Assembly (NCBI GenBank): GCA_050084515.1
Contig: CM114273.1
Location: forward strand, 27,714,001-27,778,000
Source of the DNA: Blasia pusilla
Lineage: Eukaryota > Marchantiophyta > Marchantiopsida > Blasiales
DNA length: 64,000 bases
Direction of reading: 5' to 3'
Below are positions 31,339 to 43,715 of this stretch, piece after piece. Positions within the stretch are counted from its first letter, which is position 1; every line of letters begins with the position of its first letter. Below the pieces are notes generated by a model. The model had not been told where the DNA came from, made no database searches, and saw only the letters and a program-made list of their open reading frames with translations. The position numbers and the translations under genes are program-made.

Positions 31339-33437
31339 ATGGTTAGTAATGGGAGTATAATTGTGTTTGCTGCTAAGCATCTGTTGGCGGGCGATCTCGA
31401 GATGTCCCTTCAGGTCACCAAGAGGACACACAATTTGGTGTACCTAAGATCCAAGATTGCTAATCGCGATGTGTTGTTGCTCGTGGATATAGGTGCTTCG
31501 CACTCCTTCCTAAGTCCGAGAATCGTGAAGGAACTGGGGTTGTCTACCTCTAAGGCGGATGAGCCCATTCGAGTAGGATTTGCATGAGGCAAGTCTCATA
31601 GGACTTCTGATTTGGTCTTGGGTTTGACAGTAGGATGCGGGGTATTCGAGTTGAAGGAGAATTTCACTGTGTGCGAAATGGATGGCATTGACAGAGTCTT
31701 GGGGAATACATTCCTAGATGCGTATGAGGTGGAGTTAAGACGTAGACCCTTGAGGTTGAGCATCTTGCTAAAAGGAAAACAGTTACAGGTGCGGTTGGTC
31801 CGTGGGGTTCCGGCGAAAAAGGAGTTAGTGAACTCGATTACGCAGAGGAGCATGACCGAGTTGGAGGATGGATTTCTCTGCTTGATGAGACAAGTGGAGG
31901 AGGCTACAAGCATAATACGCAGAGATCAGGACACTACTTCAAGGGGAATCCCAGAACCACTCCAGGAAGTGGTCAAGGAGTTTGAGGATGTCTTGACAAA
32001 TGAGCTTCCGACTGAATTGCCGCCACATAGAGCCGTTGATCATAAGATAGAGATCATACCTGGTTCCCAACCGCCTTCAAAAGCACCATATAGGTTGAAT
32101 CAGGAGGAACTTCTTGAGTTGAAAAAGAAATTAAGTGAGCTCTTGGAAAAGGGTTACATTAGGACTAGCAAGTCACCTTATGGAGCACCTGTTCTTTTTG
32201 TAAAGAAGAAGGATGGAAAGATGAGGTTGTGTGTTGATTACCGTGTGCTGAATAAAGTGACGGTTCGGAATAATTATCCTCTTTCAAGGATAGATGATCT
32301 CTTCGATAGGTTGGCAGGCGCGAGATATTTCAATAGGATTGACTTGAAGTCAGGCTATTACCAGATTCGGATTGCCGAAGCAGATGTGGAGAAGACTGCG
32401 TGTAGGACAAAATACGGTTCCTTTGAGTTTGTAGTGATGCCTTTCGGTCTATGTTACACGCTTCCAACGTTCACCACATTGATGAACTCCATTTTTCACA
32501 AGGAAATGGATGAGTATGTTATCATCTATATTGATGACATACTTATCTATTCGAAATCACTAGAGGAGCACGTTCGATATGTGAGAGCGGTCTTGTCTAA
32601 GCTAAGAGCAAATCAGTTGTATGCGAATGTAGAGAAGAGCGAATTTGGGTTGAGCAAGATCAAATTCTTGGGTCACGTGGTCAGTGCAGATGGCGTCAGT
32701 CTAGACATGGAGAAGGTGAAGGCGATTGTTGAGTGGGAACCCCCATCCACTGTAAAGGGGATGAGGAGGTTCATAGGTGCGGTGCAGTTCTATCGCACTT
32801 ATGTGAAAAAAATTTCGGGAATTGTGAGACCTCTCACGGATTGGACAGCAAAGTTTGCCAACACGACTTGGACCCAGGAAGTTAATGAGGCATTCAGCCG
32901 AGTGAAGCAGATTCTATCACATGAACCAATATTGAGCTGCCAGAGTTTGACAAACCGTTCGAAGTGCATACCGATGCTAGTGATTTTGCGGTTGCAAGAA
33001 TGTTGGTGCAAGAAGGGAGACCGGTGGCATACGAGAGCAAGAAGCTTAGCGATACTCAAAGAAGATGGCCTACTCACGAGAAAGAGTTGTTTTCGGTGGT
33101 ACATTGCTTGAGGAAGTGGCGGCATTATCTAGGGCTTCACAAGACTCGAGTATTCACCGATAATATATCACTCAAGTATTTTGAGACCCAAGATCGAGTG
33201 ACACCGAAGCAACTGCGATGGCATTATACCTTGGCGTTGATGGATGTTGAGTTAATTCACAAGCCAAGTAAAGATAATGTGATTCCAGATGCGTTGAGTC
33301 GCAAGGAGGAACACATGCCATCGACGACACAGGTCTTGAGAGCAATGTTCCCTAAAGAAACAGACCTAGAAAGAAGGATTCGTGAAGGATATATGAAAGA
33401 TGCTCACGCAGGGGAGTACCTGAGGAAGTTGAAGTAG
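31339..33437 (+). pseudogene. Protease, reverse transcriptase and RNase H of copy D
   Basis: The protease has LLVDIGASHSF (about 31,475; DIGA instead of DTGA) and a TGA at 31,585-31,587 where copy A has GGA. RT runs from about 32,100: SPYGAPVLFVKKKDG, DYRVLNKVTVRNNYPL, the RIDLKSGYYQIRI block, FVVMPFGL, and the catalytic YIDDILIYS (about 32,528-32,554). It continues through FLGHVVSADG and FIGAVQFYRTYVK. At about 32,938 one base is missing, and the frame shifts into RNase H: HTDASDFAVARMLVQEGRP (about 32,962), THEKELFSVVHCLRKWRHYL, FTDNISLKYF, and PDALSRKEE (to about 33,312). A TAG at 33,435-33,437 separates RNase H from integrase in the same frame. These enzymes would make and process element cDNA. 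Confidence 0.88.
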
Positions 33438-33446
33438 GGTGAGAAG

Positions 33447-34202
33447 GTGGCCAACATAAGTTTGAGGCACGGTTTACTAAGGTTCAAGCAGAGTAGGATC
33501 TATGTAGGGCAAGGCAGGATGCGAACCAAAGTGTTAGCGGAGTGTCACGACGGACCCTTGGCAGGACATAAAGGAGAGAAATCTACGCTGGTTGTTCTGT
33601 CGAAGCGGTTCTTTTGGCCCAACATGAAAGAGGATGTTGCTCAATATGTGAAGACCTGTGTGACCTGCCAAGCGAATAGAGTTTCTTATGATAAGAAACA
33701 AGGCTTGCTGCATCCCTTGCCAATCCCAGAAGGACCCTTGCAAAGTGTGAGTATGGATTTCATCACGAGTCTTCCGGAATCTGAGGGATACAACGCTATA
33801 CTTGTGATTGTTGATCGGTTTAGCAAGTTGACGAGATTCGTGCCGACGGTGGATTCTGCAACGGCTTATACGACGTCGCAACTGTTTCTCGATAGTTGGT
33901 GGCGTGCTCACGGGTTGCCGAGGAGCATTGTTTCAGATCGGGATCCAAAGTTTACCAGTGCTTTCTGGAAGCACTTGTTCAGGAGGTTTAGAACCAAGTT
34001 GAGTTCCAGTACGGCTTTCCACCCACAAACAGATGGACATACTGAAAAGGTAAACTCAATCGTGAATCAGTACTTAAGGAATTATGTCAGTGCTGATCAA
34101 CGAGATTGGGACAAATACGACAAGCGATGGCAGAAGGTTTGTTGGTGGAGATGCGAGAACGGGAAGAGCGAGCAAGGCAAAGTCTTGCAAAGGCTAAAAT
34201 GA
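33447..34202 (+). pseudogene. Integrase of copy D
   Basis: The zinc-binding region shows CHDGPLAGHKGEKST, then CVTCQANR (HHCC-type, 33,541-33,680). The catalytic core has the first Asp in SMDFITSLP (about 33,754), the second in VSDRDPKFTS (about 33,933) and the Glu in FHPQTDGHTEKVN (about 34,018-34,056), so the D-D-E triad is intact. After RDWDKY (about 34,120) a deletion of a few hundred bases removes the usual AEFAYN-type block, and the frame changes. Integrase would insert the cDNA into the host chromosome. Confidence 0.85.
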
Positions 34203-34683
34203 GGTACATTAAGCATGCTAACAAGAGTCGGCGCCAAGTACGATTCCAAGTTGGAGAGCAAGTGTGGTTGAGTATGAAGAACCTCACTCTTCCGAAAGAG
34301 TTGTCTGCAATGCTGTCTGCCAAGTATGCTGGACCGTATGTGATTGTGGCATGTTTGAGGATGTGTATACGTTGAGGCTGCCGGACGAGTTCAAGATTCA
34401 CCCGACCTTTCATGTGTCATTGTTGAAGAAATATCTTCAAGATAATGGATGTTTCGCGCGGAGACAGGTGGTGAGACCGCACCCGGTCATCATAAATGAG
34501 GAACCGGAGTTTGAGGTGGAGACCATCTCACGTTTGAGGCGTCGGGCCAACAAGTATGAATACTTGGTAAAATGGAAGGGCTACCATGTGAAGGAGGCGA
34601 CTTGGATTGTGGAGGCAGATTTGGAACACGCGCAAGAGTTGTTGCGAGACTTCAAGCAAACACAAGCGAAGCACATGCGTTAG
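34106..34683 (+). pseudogene. Integrase C-terminus and chromodomain of copy D
   Basis: The GVEQVWLS-like post-core motif (GEQVWLSMKNL, about 34,255) and the KYAGPY block precede a frameshift near 34,345. The HPTFHVSLLKKYL linker (about 34,400-34,440) follows. A chromodomain lies at about 34,540-34,650 with EYLVKWKGY and EATWIVEADL, including the aromatic positions typical of the Ty3/gypsy chromodomain. Chromodomains bind methylated histone H3 and bias integration to heterochromatin, which defines the element as a chromovirus. The frame ends with TAG at 34,681-34,683. Confidence 0.85.
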
Positions 34684-35372
34684 TACGAGGAGAAGCTAGA
34701 GACATGACTTGTAACCAGTGGAGTCTTGGGCCGAAGGCCGTTGTAACTAGAATATGCTAGTGTTGCAATAAAAGAGTGTATGAATTTGGAGATTCGATGC
34801 CAAAGTGATTGCAATTTGTATGTGGTAGTGCATGGCTATGAGTCGTTCATCATAGGCTTAGGATGCACGTCAAGAGGACAGACAAGGAGTATTTGAGGTG
34901 AGAGCTTGTATGTGGATAAGCACCTAGAACAGGACCTTGTGTTGGATTACACTCGGGCTCGCCCTAGCGTCGGCGGGGCAGATGAAGTGTGTCTTGGGGC
35001 TTGGGGTGATCTTACTTGTGGCTACATAAGTAAACTTAGTGACGCGCCTAAGTTGAATACGAGAGCAACCCAATAGTAGTACGATTTGTAGACCAGGTAA
35101 ACAGGTGTGATGTTTACAAGAATGAGTCAGAAGAGTCTAAGATTGCACACTTAGTTAGCTTATTTGATAGGTTAGTTCCTTGGAACTAGTCCAGGCTTAT
35201 CAAAGAGGAGAGGCTAATAATTCTAAGTGGGGCAAAGCGACAACTATAGACTAAGAGGAATTGCGGGTTAGCCACCAAATGGCAATTCAATATCAAGGGG
35301 TAGGCTGCCCAAGAGACTTGACATAACAAAGGTTTGCGTTGATGAGGGCATCAACCTCTAAAGAGGGGTGAG
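34684..35372 (+). other. 3' untranslated region and polypurine tract of copy D
   Basis: It is non-coding. It ends with the purine tract AAAGAGGGGTGAG (35,360-35,372) immediately before the LTR, the expected primer site for plus-strand DNA synthesis. Confidence 0.8.
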
Positions 35373-36371
35373 TGTCGCGACCCTCATGACCAAACGAGTG
35401 CCAAGCGGAACATCGGAACATTAACGGGCTCACGCTAAGATGGTTTGCGCGTTGGAGTAGTCTCGAAGAGGAGACAAGAGACGAGACGCGAGCGAGGCTT
35501 CACATTTTAGATGTTTTGGTCGCGACCGAGAAACCTGGACCAAACGCGGAATGAGACTTGAAAGAAGTCGAGTCTAGAAAGTGGGTTGCCAAAAGGAAGA
35601 ATCCGGATTTGGAACGCCAGTAGCGTTTGAGAGTTTCCGACTGTATTTTTAACCATGACTTTTAGCACCAAGATGCGTTTGGATTAAATAAGGGTGTGTT
35701 GGAAAGCTTGTGGAAAGTCGGTTCAAACCCATTAAAGATCTCTGCAAACGCATAAGCAGCGGCTGAGAAAAAAATCCAGAAACGATTGTATGTGGAGTCG
35801 GGTTGAGGGCCACAATGAAGGGCCCGACCCTCCTTTTCCAAAGGGGGTTATTGGAGAACCCCGGAAGTACTAGTAAGGGGGAAGGTCTTCGAGAGTGCTT
35901 GGAACCCGAACCCCACTTTGGGCGCCGCGGGGCGGCTCAAGGGCATGGAACGGAACGCGAGTTTGGGAGTTGGGTTGGAAAACCTGCACCAAGTCTATTG
36001 AGGCGATTTTAGACATCCTTGTTGGATTTCACCCCGCGACTCAATTACTTGGGTCTCGGTTTGGAACTCACACGAGGTCCGTTGAACAGTTGGGATCGCT
36101 AGGCGCGCAAGTGCCGTTTCAGATCCCTGGACTAACCAGGAAGTCTGTTCCAAGTCTTGAAGGACTTACCATGTTTTGGAAACTAGGAACTAAGGAAGGT
36201 TGAGCTTGATGAGACGCCGAGTTGAGAACTCGGTGGGTTGGAACGCTGGTTGGCCCAGACCCGACTAACGAGTGCGTGTTTGGGTGCAGATCGGCGATGA
36301 GTTCGTGACCTACTGAACGTACGCTTTCGCAACACTAAAGATTGACGTTCAAGGAGAGTATGGGCGCGACA
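35373..36371 (+). repeat. 3' LTR of copy D (999 bp)
   Basis: Begins TGTCGCGACC and ends GGGCGCGACA. It is similar along its length to the solo LTR at 36,839-37,831. Confidence 0.9.
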
Positions 36372-36838
36372 TGCGCTCCCATTGCCTTTTTTTTCTTATA
36401 CCATGTTACTTATTTTGATAGAAAATTGGCCAAAAATGTTACTTACTTTGATTGGAGGGAAACATCAAGAAGAAAATGGACATGTTTTTTTAATTATAGG
36501 TTGCTCAGTTTTCAAGAAGCTACTCGAACTTATAGAACTCAAAGCACAACTTTTACAGATTATTCTTTGCTATTAAGATTCAATCGAGATTCAATAAGGA
36601 GAGAAAATTGGCTTACATTTTAAGGATAATATGCATGGTGAGATGTAGGCTTCCAATTTAGTTACATACTCCCATCACTTGTCATTAAAATTTCACTAAT
36701 TGATTGCAATTGATTTTTATGGAGATATGGAGATGGAACAAATCTTCCATCAAAGATGCTTTTGAATGTTCATGTAACTTTTGTTTCAGTGATTCTTGGG
36801 ATTCTCTTTGCTCCATTAGCTTAGACTTACACTTCTTT
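36372..36838. other. Spacer between two LTRs
   Basis: AT-rich sequence with no gene recognised. Confidence 0.5.
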
Positions 36839-37831
36839 TGTCGCGACCCTCATAACCAAACGAGCACCAAGTGGAACATTCGAACTCTAGCGGGCTCACG
36901 TTAGGATGACTTGCGTGTTGGAGTGGTCTCTTGGAAGAGACACAAGAGACACAAGAGACGAGACACGAACGAGGTTGAGCATTTCATGCGTTATGATTGT
37001 GACTAGGAAACCTGAACCAAACACAAACCAAGACTTGAGAGGATTCAAGTCTAGGAAGGTTGGTTGCCAAAGAGGTGAGAACCAAATTTGGAATGTGACT
37101 AACGTTTGCAATTTTGACTTTATTTTGGACCATAAATTTTAGTTCTGAGATGCATTTAGAACAAGTAAGGTGGCATTGGAAAGCTTATGCAAAGCCAACA
37201 TACTAAGGATCTTAGCAAACGTACAAGCATAGGCTAAGAAACTGGCCGAAAAAAAATGTACGGGGAGTCGAGTTGAGGGTCAAAAAGAGGGGACCGAACG
37301 TCCCCTCCCCAAAGGTAAGGAGAAGGTAGGGATCCCCAGAAGTACTAGTAAGAAGGAAGGTCTCCAAGAGTGCTTGGGACTCAAACCCCACTTTGGGATG
37401 CAGCGGGATGACCGAAGGGCACGAAATGGATCGGGAGTTTTGGCATTGGGATTCAAAACCCGAACCAAGTCCAATAGAGGATTTCAGAGGTCCCTACTGC
37501 ATTCCAAACCGCAACTAATTTAGTGGGGCCTCAGTTTGGGGGCTCATACGAGGTCCATTAGACAATTGGAACCCCTAGGCACGGTAATGCCATTTTAGAT
37601 GCCTGGACTAACCAAAAAGTCTGTCCCAAGTCTCAGAAGACTTGCCTATGTTAGGAAGCTTGAGCTTGATGAGGTCCCAAGTTGAAAAATCGATGGGTTG
37701 GAAGGTCGATTGACCGAGACTAGACTAACATGAGTATGTTTGGGTGCAGATCGGCAGTGAGAGCGTGTCTTATTGAACATACACTTCTACAATACTAAAG
37801 ATTGACATTCAAGAGGAATAGGCGCACGACA
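36839..37831 (+). repeat. Diverged solo LTR of the chromovirus family
   Basis: Starts TGTCGCGACC and ends GCGCACGACA, with the same landmarks as the copy D LTR (GAGACGAGAC repeats, CCAAGTCTCAGAAGACTTGC, TGTTTGGGTGCAGATCGG). It has no internal sequence. The flanks TCTTT (36,834-36,838) and TATTT (37,832-37,836) could be a mutated 5-bp target duplication. Many differences from the D LTR are CG to TG/CA transitions. It arose from an older insertion by LTR-LTR recombination. Confidence 0.85.
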
Positions 37832-40800
37832 TATTTAATTAATCTCAATTAAAGAACATTGAGGTGTTTAAAATTCTATCACTACATAGTAACTTGAGTT
37901 CTTCCCACTAGTAGCCATCCAAAGAAGAAGATATCTACTTTACATTTCAAAATTCTATTACTCTAGCTCTGGGTGATACACGCGTGGCCCTCCATAAGAT
38001 ATTGCCACAAAAGATTAGTCGATTCAATGAGCCATGAACACTCATGGAAGAACCAACCTTGGATCTTAGTATGGTGATTGAGTTTTTGATCTATGTGCAT
38101 ACACTAGTGTCCCCCTATCACTTGCAACCTTGATCCTTGATTTGAACCAAATCACATTTAACTTAATTAAAGAGCCAAAACTTGGATCTTTAAGTAGTTA
38201 TCAAGTTATTTATTTCTAATGAAAATGGGCGATGAATGCGTACACCTATCTCCAAATATCTAAAGTTACCGTAAACAATAATTGAACAAGGGAATTGACT
38301 AGAATGTAAGTTCCAATATTTGTTAACATTCAAGGTTATCCTAGTTTATGGAAGCATTGAGCCTCACACTAGACCTTACAATGGAGTAGATCTTGAGAAT
38401 TATTACTCCTTGATTGCCTCAAGGTAATCGCCTCAAGTTCAAACCCATGTGTACCATAAGCTCATCTTATTTGAATGTCAACTTGGACGTTTATTTCTTT
38501 TAGAGCTTTGCCCAACCTTGATTCAATTGTAGAAATTTGAATCAATCTTTGGAGGGTGATCGATTAAAAAGTGAATCAAGCCTACATTATAATGCACTAT
38601 CAAGTTTATGAACTATAGAACTTTCAAAATTAAAATAGTAAAGAAAACCTATGATCTTCACACCAAGTCATAATTCAGTCAATCTACATTGAAGCAAATC
38701 GATGTACCATTGGTGATTGATACCAATTGTAATGATCCTATCTCAACTAGCATATGTGCAAAGTCTAACACATAAGCTATGAATTCAAATGTACAATGAA
38801 GTGAGTGAAAATGCTCTTAGAAAGAACCTTAGTGGTAGTGCTTTCGTGAAGGATTTTCTTTTCGTAGAAGTAGAGTGTTCAAGTTTGTCTTAAGCATGTG
38901 ACTATTAATAACCACATAATTCTCAAAGAAAGTGGATTCTTGCACAAAATGCATACCAAAATTCATCCCACTCTTTTTTCATGAAGTTAAAATTAATTCT
39001 GCACTTTTCCTAAACATAAACAATAGATTTCTTTGGCAACTTTTACAAATTCAAATGACCAGGTTTAAAATTTTTGAGCTAGAGAAACATCATACAAGCT
39101 TGCAATAAAAAAAAGAGTAAACACTTAAATTTAAAAAAGTAAAAAATTTAACTTGTTCTATCCTACATATTAACAATACTGAATCACAATGCTCCTCAAT
39201 AGTGCGAGAGGCATATTGGTTTCATATTTTGTATTTTTGGTCCATTATGAGGTACACTTTCTCTCTCAATTTTAATTAAATAGCGGATTCCTACATGAGA
39301 TAATATATGTATAGATAGAATTCTCTCCTTGTGGATTTCTTAGGGATCCAATCACACTCTAAGTTCGTGTACTATCTTTAATACTACTAACAAGCTAGGA
39401 TGTCATTTTGATTGGTCTACATATGGGTTGTCTATGCCTTTAGGAAAAACCCAAAATTATATGCAAGGAGTTTAAAAATTATTTAAGCTCAAGAAAATTT
39501 AAAGATGGACTCTTTTGTCCCAAAGAGTAAACTTAGTGTGTTTGGAGGATTATGTGCATCATTAAGCTTTCAATATTTGGAGCTTATATGAACAAACATG
39601 CTTTTGGTAAATTTTGGGTCTACTTTCACCTTAGAGTTATCTTAAGATGAAACACCGAAATTGGTTTTTAGTGACACAAGCCTAATCCCATAAAACTTTT
39701 CTTTTCTTTAGATAAAGATATATCCACTTGACTCCACAACTTTCAAAATGAATAAGGGATGGAGTGCCAAAATACCGTTGGTGCTAACCTTGTGACAATC
39801 ATAGTGGGCATAAGTACATGATTCCCACTAAAATTGTATTAATCACAATGTGCAAGTTTCAAGTCCATTACTCCCACTATATCAATGTGTGGTTCTTATA
39901 GAAAGAAAAGTCCAATCAAAGCTATACGTGAGCTTCAAATCTCAAATATGTTGCATTGAGTGTGGTACAAAGTTTGGATTATATCCATGCTTATGTGCAC
40001 AAGTGTTATCATGTAAGAGTGCAACCTAAGGGTCATGTTTCATTTAGTTCTCCGAATGATTCCATGATTTATTTTAACTTCAGATAAAAATCCACTCTCG
40101 AAATCAAAATTAAAAGCATATTTATCTTACACAAGCATCAACCTGGGAGGAATAAAGCCTTATGGTTATCTTTCCTTCAATTTCTCTGAATGTGTTCCAT
40201 TCATATGATTGAGTACAATAAGATGAATTTGTTTTATCTTTAATTCAGATGAAATGGAGTATATAAGATGGAAAGATTAAAACTTCAGTCAAATTTTTAA
40301 ACGTGATAAAAAAAAAATTGAGTATTTTTCCCTACTAGGCTATGAGTGTTTTCTAGTTTCTAGAAAGGGAAAAATATTTCACACGTTGTCCGTGGAATCT
40401 GAGGAAGTTTTATGGATAATACTTATTTTCATCTATATAATTAAGGGAGACTAACTACTTGATTTGCAAGATCTTCTTTTCTTCACCTATGATATCAAGG
40501 CAAAAAGAAAATGTTTGCATAACACGATCAACATGATTTTTTATATTTTTTGGTAGCTTCTTGCATAATATATATCCTATACTAGTATCTATCAACTTAG
40601 GACCACCCCACTTGTTCTCTCTTTGCATTTTCCTTTTTCTCATTAGAAATCTATACTTCCTCTTCATATGACCCATCTATAGTATTATTTTCATTATTTA
40701 TTAAGATATTAAAAAGAATCTATAGATGCTACATTATACTTTTGATTTGCAAGAGCTTGATTTCTTGGCATGTAGCATTGGGGCAAGAAATTTTTTGTTT

Positions 40801-42019
40801 TGCATAACACAAGCAATAAGGACTCTTTTTTTTGTTGGTGGGCAACATGCATAACTTCATCCACGACACAAGCTCTATACTAGTATATATTATCTTAGGC
40901 CCACCAGACTAATTCTCTCTTTGCATGAGCATTTTTCTCACAAGAAGATTGCACTTACTCTTTATGTGACCCATCTATATTTTTTTCATAATTTTTTTTC
41001 CAAATCTATGACGCTTTTGCGATTCACCATAAATTCAAACGAATCCGATGGTATATCATGGAAACCAATCATAACATCAAACACAAAAACCAATGTTGTA
41101 AATTCTCTCTTGTTGACGAAGCCAAGATCAAAACTCAATATATGAAAATGAATCCATGCATTCAAACCACTTTCCTAGTATATCATGGGATGCAATTGCA
41201 CCATCATTTAAAACAACAAATTCTCTCATTCTCATGAAGACTTGAACAATCTACATAGGTTCACACATGTGAGAAAAGCTTGAATAGAGTCCATTCCTAC
41301 ATGAAAACTACGTGGAGAGGATACTCTCTTGATTTGTCAACAATTGTATTCCACATGAGGGACATTTGTCTTTCTAAATAGGAAGTTTTAGGGCGTTGAC
41401 TCTATTATTTAAAATTTTAGTTTTGTCTTTTTGGAAGAAGGAATAAAATTACCTCCATACATGTAGTTTCAATAATAGTGTTTGATAGTGGATGAAGCAA
41501 GTTTGATAAATGAAAAAGTAGCTTCTTACATCTTAATATCCACTATAAGATGCAATAAGCTCAACTATTAATTGATGGAATCTCTATAGCCCGAGGATTA
41601 TGATTATTTTCTTATCTATACATCTTCATGCCCATGCAAAACATAAGGTTTCATTTCATATTTAGAATATTTTTCATGCATGGGTCAGACCTCGTCTTTA
41701 GAAAGGGATTCAACCACAAGGCTTTCCTTACAATTCCAAAACTTGTACAATTCCAAGCAATGGGTTATGCATTGAAAGAAGACAATGAGTGGATTTAGTG
41801 GCCCATTTCAAAGACTTGAAATCGCGCATAATTCGAAATGCACTCTTATGGTGAATAATTCAAATTGCACTCTTTCCACAAGAGTCTTAGCTTCAACTCG
41901 ATCATGCAATTTGTGATGGATGGTATTTTGCACCGAGGCCTTGGCGACATTTGGTGAGACTCATTCTCCCATCCACTTACACGAGTTCCTTATACAAACA
42001 CTCTACAAGAACAAAGCAA
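37832..42019. other. Long intergenic AT-rich region
   Basis: No gene or transposon domain is recognised on either strand. The only structure I find is the tandem duplication at 40,458-40,978. Confidence 0.5.
40458..40978. repeat. Diverged tandem duplication, two units with ~284-bp spacing
   Basis: The words CTTGATTTGCAAGA, GCATAACAC, TATACTAGTAT, TCTCTTTGCAT and TGACCCATCTATA occur in the same order at 40,458-40,680 and 40,742-40,978. Confidence 0.7.
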
Positions 42020-42020
42020 A

Positions 42021-42048
42021 CTAGTAAGGTGCCTGTGCGATGCACAGG
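42021..42048 (-). mobile_element. Helitron-like 3' end
   Basis: On the minus strand, a hairpin (arms 42,032-42,038 and 42,042-42,048, CCTGTGC/GCACAGG, 3-nt loop) is followed 7 nt later by CTAG at 42,024-42,021 and then T. A GC-rich hairpin a few bases before CTRR, with a T flank, is the Helitron 3' signature. The element body would extend to higher coordinates. I see no Rep/helicase, so it would be non-autonomous. Confidence 0.55.
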
Positions 42049-42242
42049 AGATAAAAAAGTGTTTGGAGAGCTTTCGTTAGTGTACAGCCCAAGAATGGAA
42101 GGGATTAACAATGCTGCACACAAATTCAAACTTTTTTCTTGTTGTCCGTAACATGTGAAACATTTTCTTGCTGTCAAATTGCCATGTGTCAAAAAGAGAG
42201 GTATTTGCAAAACAATAAGGCACTCTCCTATAAAAATATTGA

Positions 42243-42270
42243 TTAGCTAATGCCCGTCCGTCGCATGTGC
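42243..42270 (-). mobile_element. Second, degenerate Helitron-like 3' end
   Basis: GCCCGTCC, GTC, GCATGTGC (42,252-42,270) looks like a hairpin broken by transitions. On the minus strand it precedes CTAA at 42,246-42,243 followed by T. Confidence 0.4.
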
Positions 42271-43688
42271 CCCCTCCCGTGCATATATGTCTTTGTAAAT
42301 ACCCCTTCCGTGCTTATACGTCAGATTTATGGGGACATATTCGTGTTCTACATGTATCACCATATAAGAACACTCCTCAAATTATAATATAAGATGAGGT
42401 AGTGCCTCAAGCCATACGAACATTTCCGAGAGAAGGAGGGGATGTGAACACTCGGGCAGGAAATTCCCATTTTTTCCTTTCCCAAAGGGGGGCGACGAAG
42501 TCGAAGTATGCAAGTGCCCACGTGTCTCGCAATAAGATTCCGGACTTCCCTACGGCCTCCACAGGGGAGCCACCGCGACGCGGACGGCGATTTTCGGAGG
42601 GTGTTTTTGCCCACCCACCAATCAGCCACAACGATTCTACATCGCACGAGGATCGGGGTCATTTGCATATTCCGTCATGAAATACCGTTGGCATCCACGC
42701 CAAACGCAACCAACCTCATTTACACTGCTCCGGCTTCGGTTCGATCTCAGTTACAACAAGAGGGGTCGAGACTCGAGAGCCGATAAAGCAGTAGCACCCA
42801 TCTTCGCGCGCCAGTGGGTACTGCGTTCGTCCGAATCTAGTCACTAGTGTGCATGGCAAATCCTTTTATCCCCTTCAACTCCCACTTTAACCACCGCATT
42901 AATTCGACACCGCGATGGCCTGTCAGCATACCACGTACGGGAATGGCCCGTCCATCCCGTCCGTCCGTCCGTCCGTCGTCCACGCATGCACATGAGACTA
43001 CTACCAACCGGAGTTCTCCCGGCGCCTATCTCATCGACGCACGGGATCCAATCGATCCACCTGGATGTCTATCTGCAGGCCGTGGCCTTCCTTCTCCGCG
43101 TTAGGGGGAAAAAAAAACGATATGCGCTCACCTATTGCATCCGGGCCTTCTATTGCGTTCACGGAGTAGGAGTTACGCCGTCGTGTTTTTCTAGGACACG
43201 AACGTGGAGATTCTTGCCTCCCAGCCCACGGAACCACATGCAAAAATCCTCGCATACGTACGTGTTTCTATAAATTTATTCATTTATTTATTTATTTAGT
43301 TGATTTACGTTGGAACCTATGGTTTTGAGGCGTTTAAGAAAGATGCCTGAGTTAAATTTCTTAATTGGATTATGGATAGCCGAGTTTTTATGGTTTTAAG
43401 GTAATTTATTTTTATGTCATGGTTTTCGTGATTTACCTTCTCTACTCATGGCGCAAATGGCATCCTATATGTTCCCCAAAATTGTGCCATTTACAGGTTG
43501 TTAAAATTGGGATTTTTCTTAGCTTGAAATGTAGGATCCCACTCCCCTCATCTACATTATTAAGAGATTATGGGTCTCAGCCAAGCCGGGGGCTCCCTCC
43601 TATCACACGTATGCATTTTAGGCCTTTCTTGTGGTGACATGGGGCAGATTTAATCGGAGCTAAGTTAAGGGGGACGGGGCCGGTTTCA
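42271..43688. other. GC-rich intergenic stretch between Helitron-like ends
   Basis: Parts (42,400-43,260) are GC- and CpG-rich, with a CCGT microsatellite at about 42,957-42,977. No protein domain is recognised. It could be filler captured by a Helitron. Confidence 0.35.
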
Positions 43689-43715
43689 CCCGTGCATCGC
43701 ATGAGCACTGGCTAG
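43689..43715 (+). mobile_element. Helitron-like 3' end, plus strand
   Basis: CCCGTGC (43,689-43,695), loop ATC, GCATGAG (43,699-43,705; two transitions from GCACGGG), then CTAG at 43,712-43,715 followed by T. Confidence 0.5.

Larger units (their letters stand above)
31196..36371 (+). mobile_element. Ty3/gypsy chromovirus with C-terminal chromodomain (copy D)
   Basis: The element begins TGTCGCG and ends CGCGACA, a 7-bp terminal inverted repeat. It is flanked by TGTGC on the left (31,191-31,195) and TGCGC on the right (36,372-36,376), a 5-bp target duplication with one change. Its order is 5' LTR remnant (128 nt), protease, RT, RNase H, integrase, chromodomain, polypurine tract, full 3' LTR (999 bp). 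A deletion from about 31,324 removes the rest of the 5' LTR, the primer-binding site, gag and the zinc knuckle. The 128 surviving 5' LTR bases differ from the 3' LTR at only two positions, so the insertion is fairly young. Stops and frameshifts make it inactive. Confidence 0.9.
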
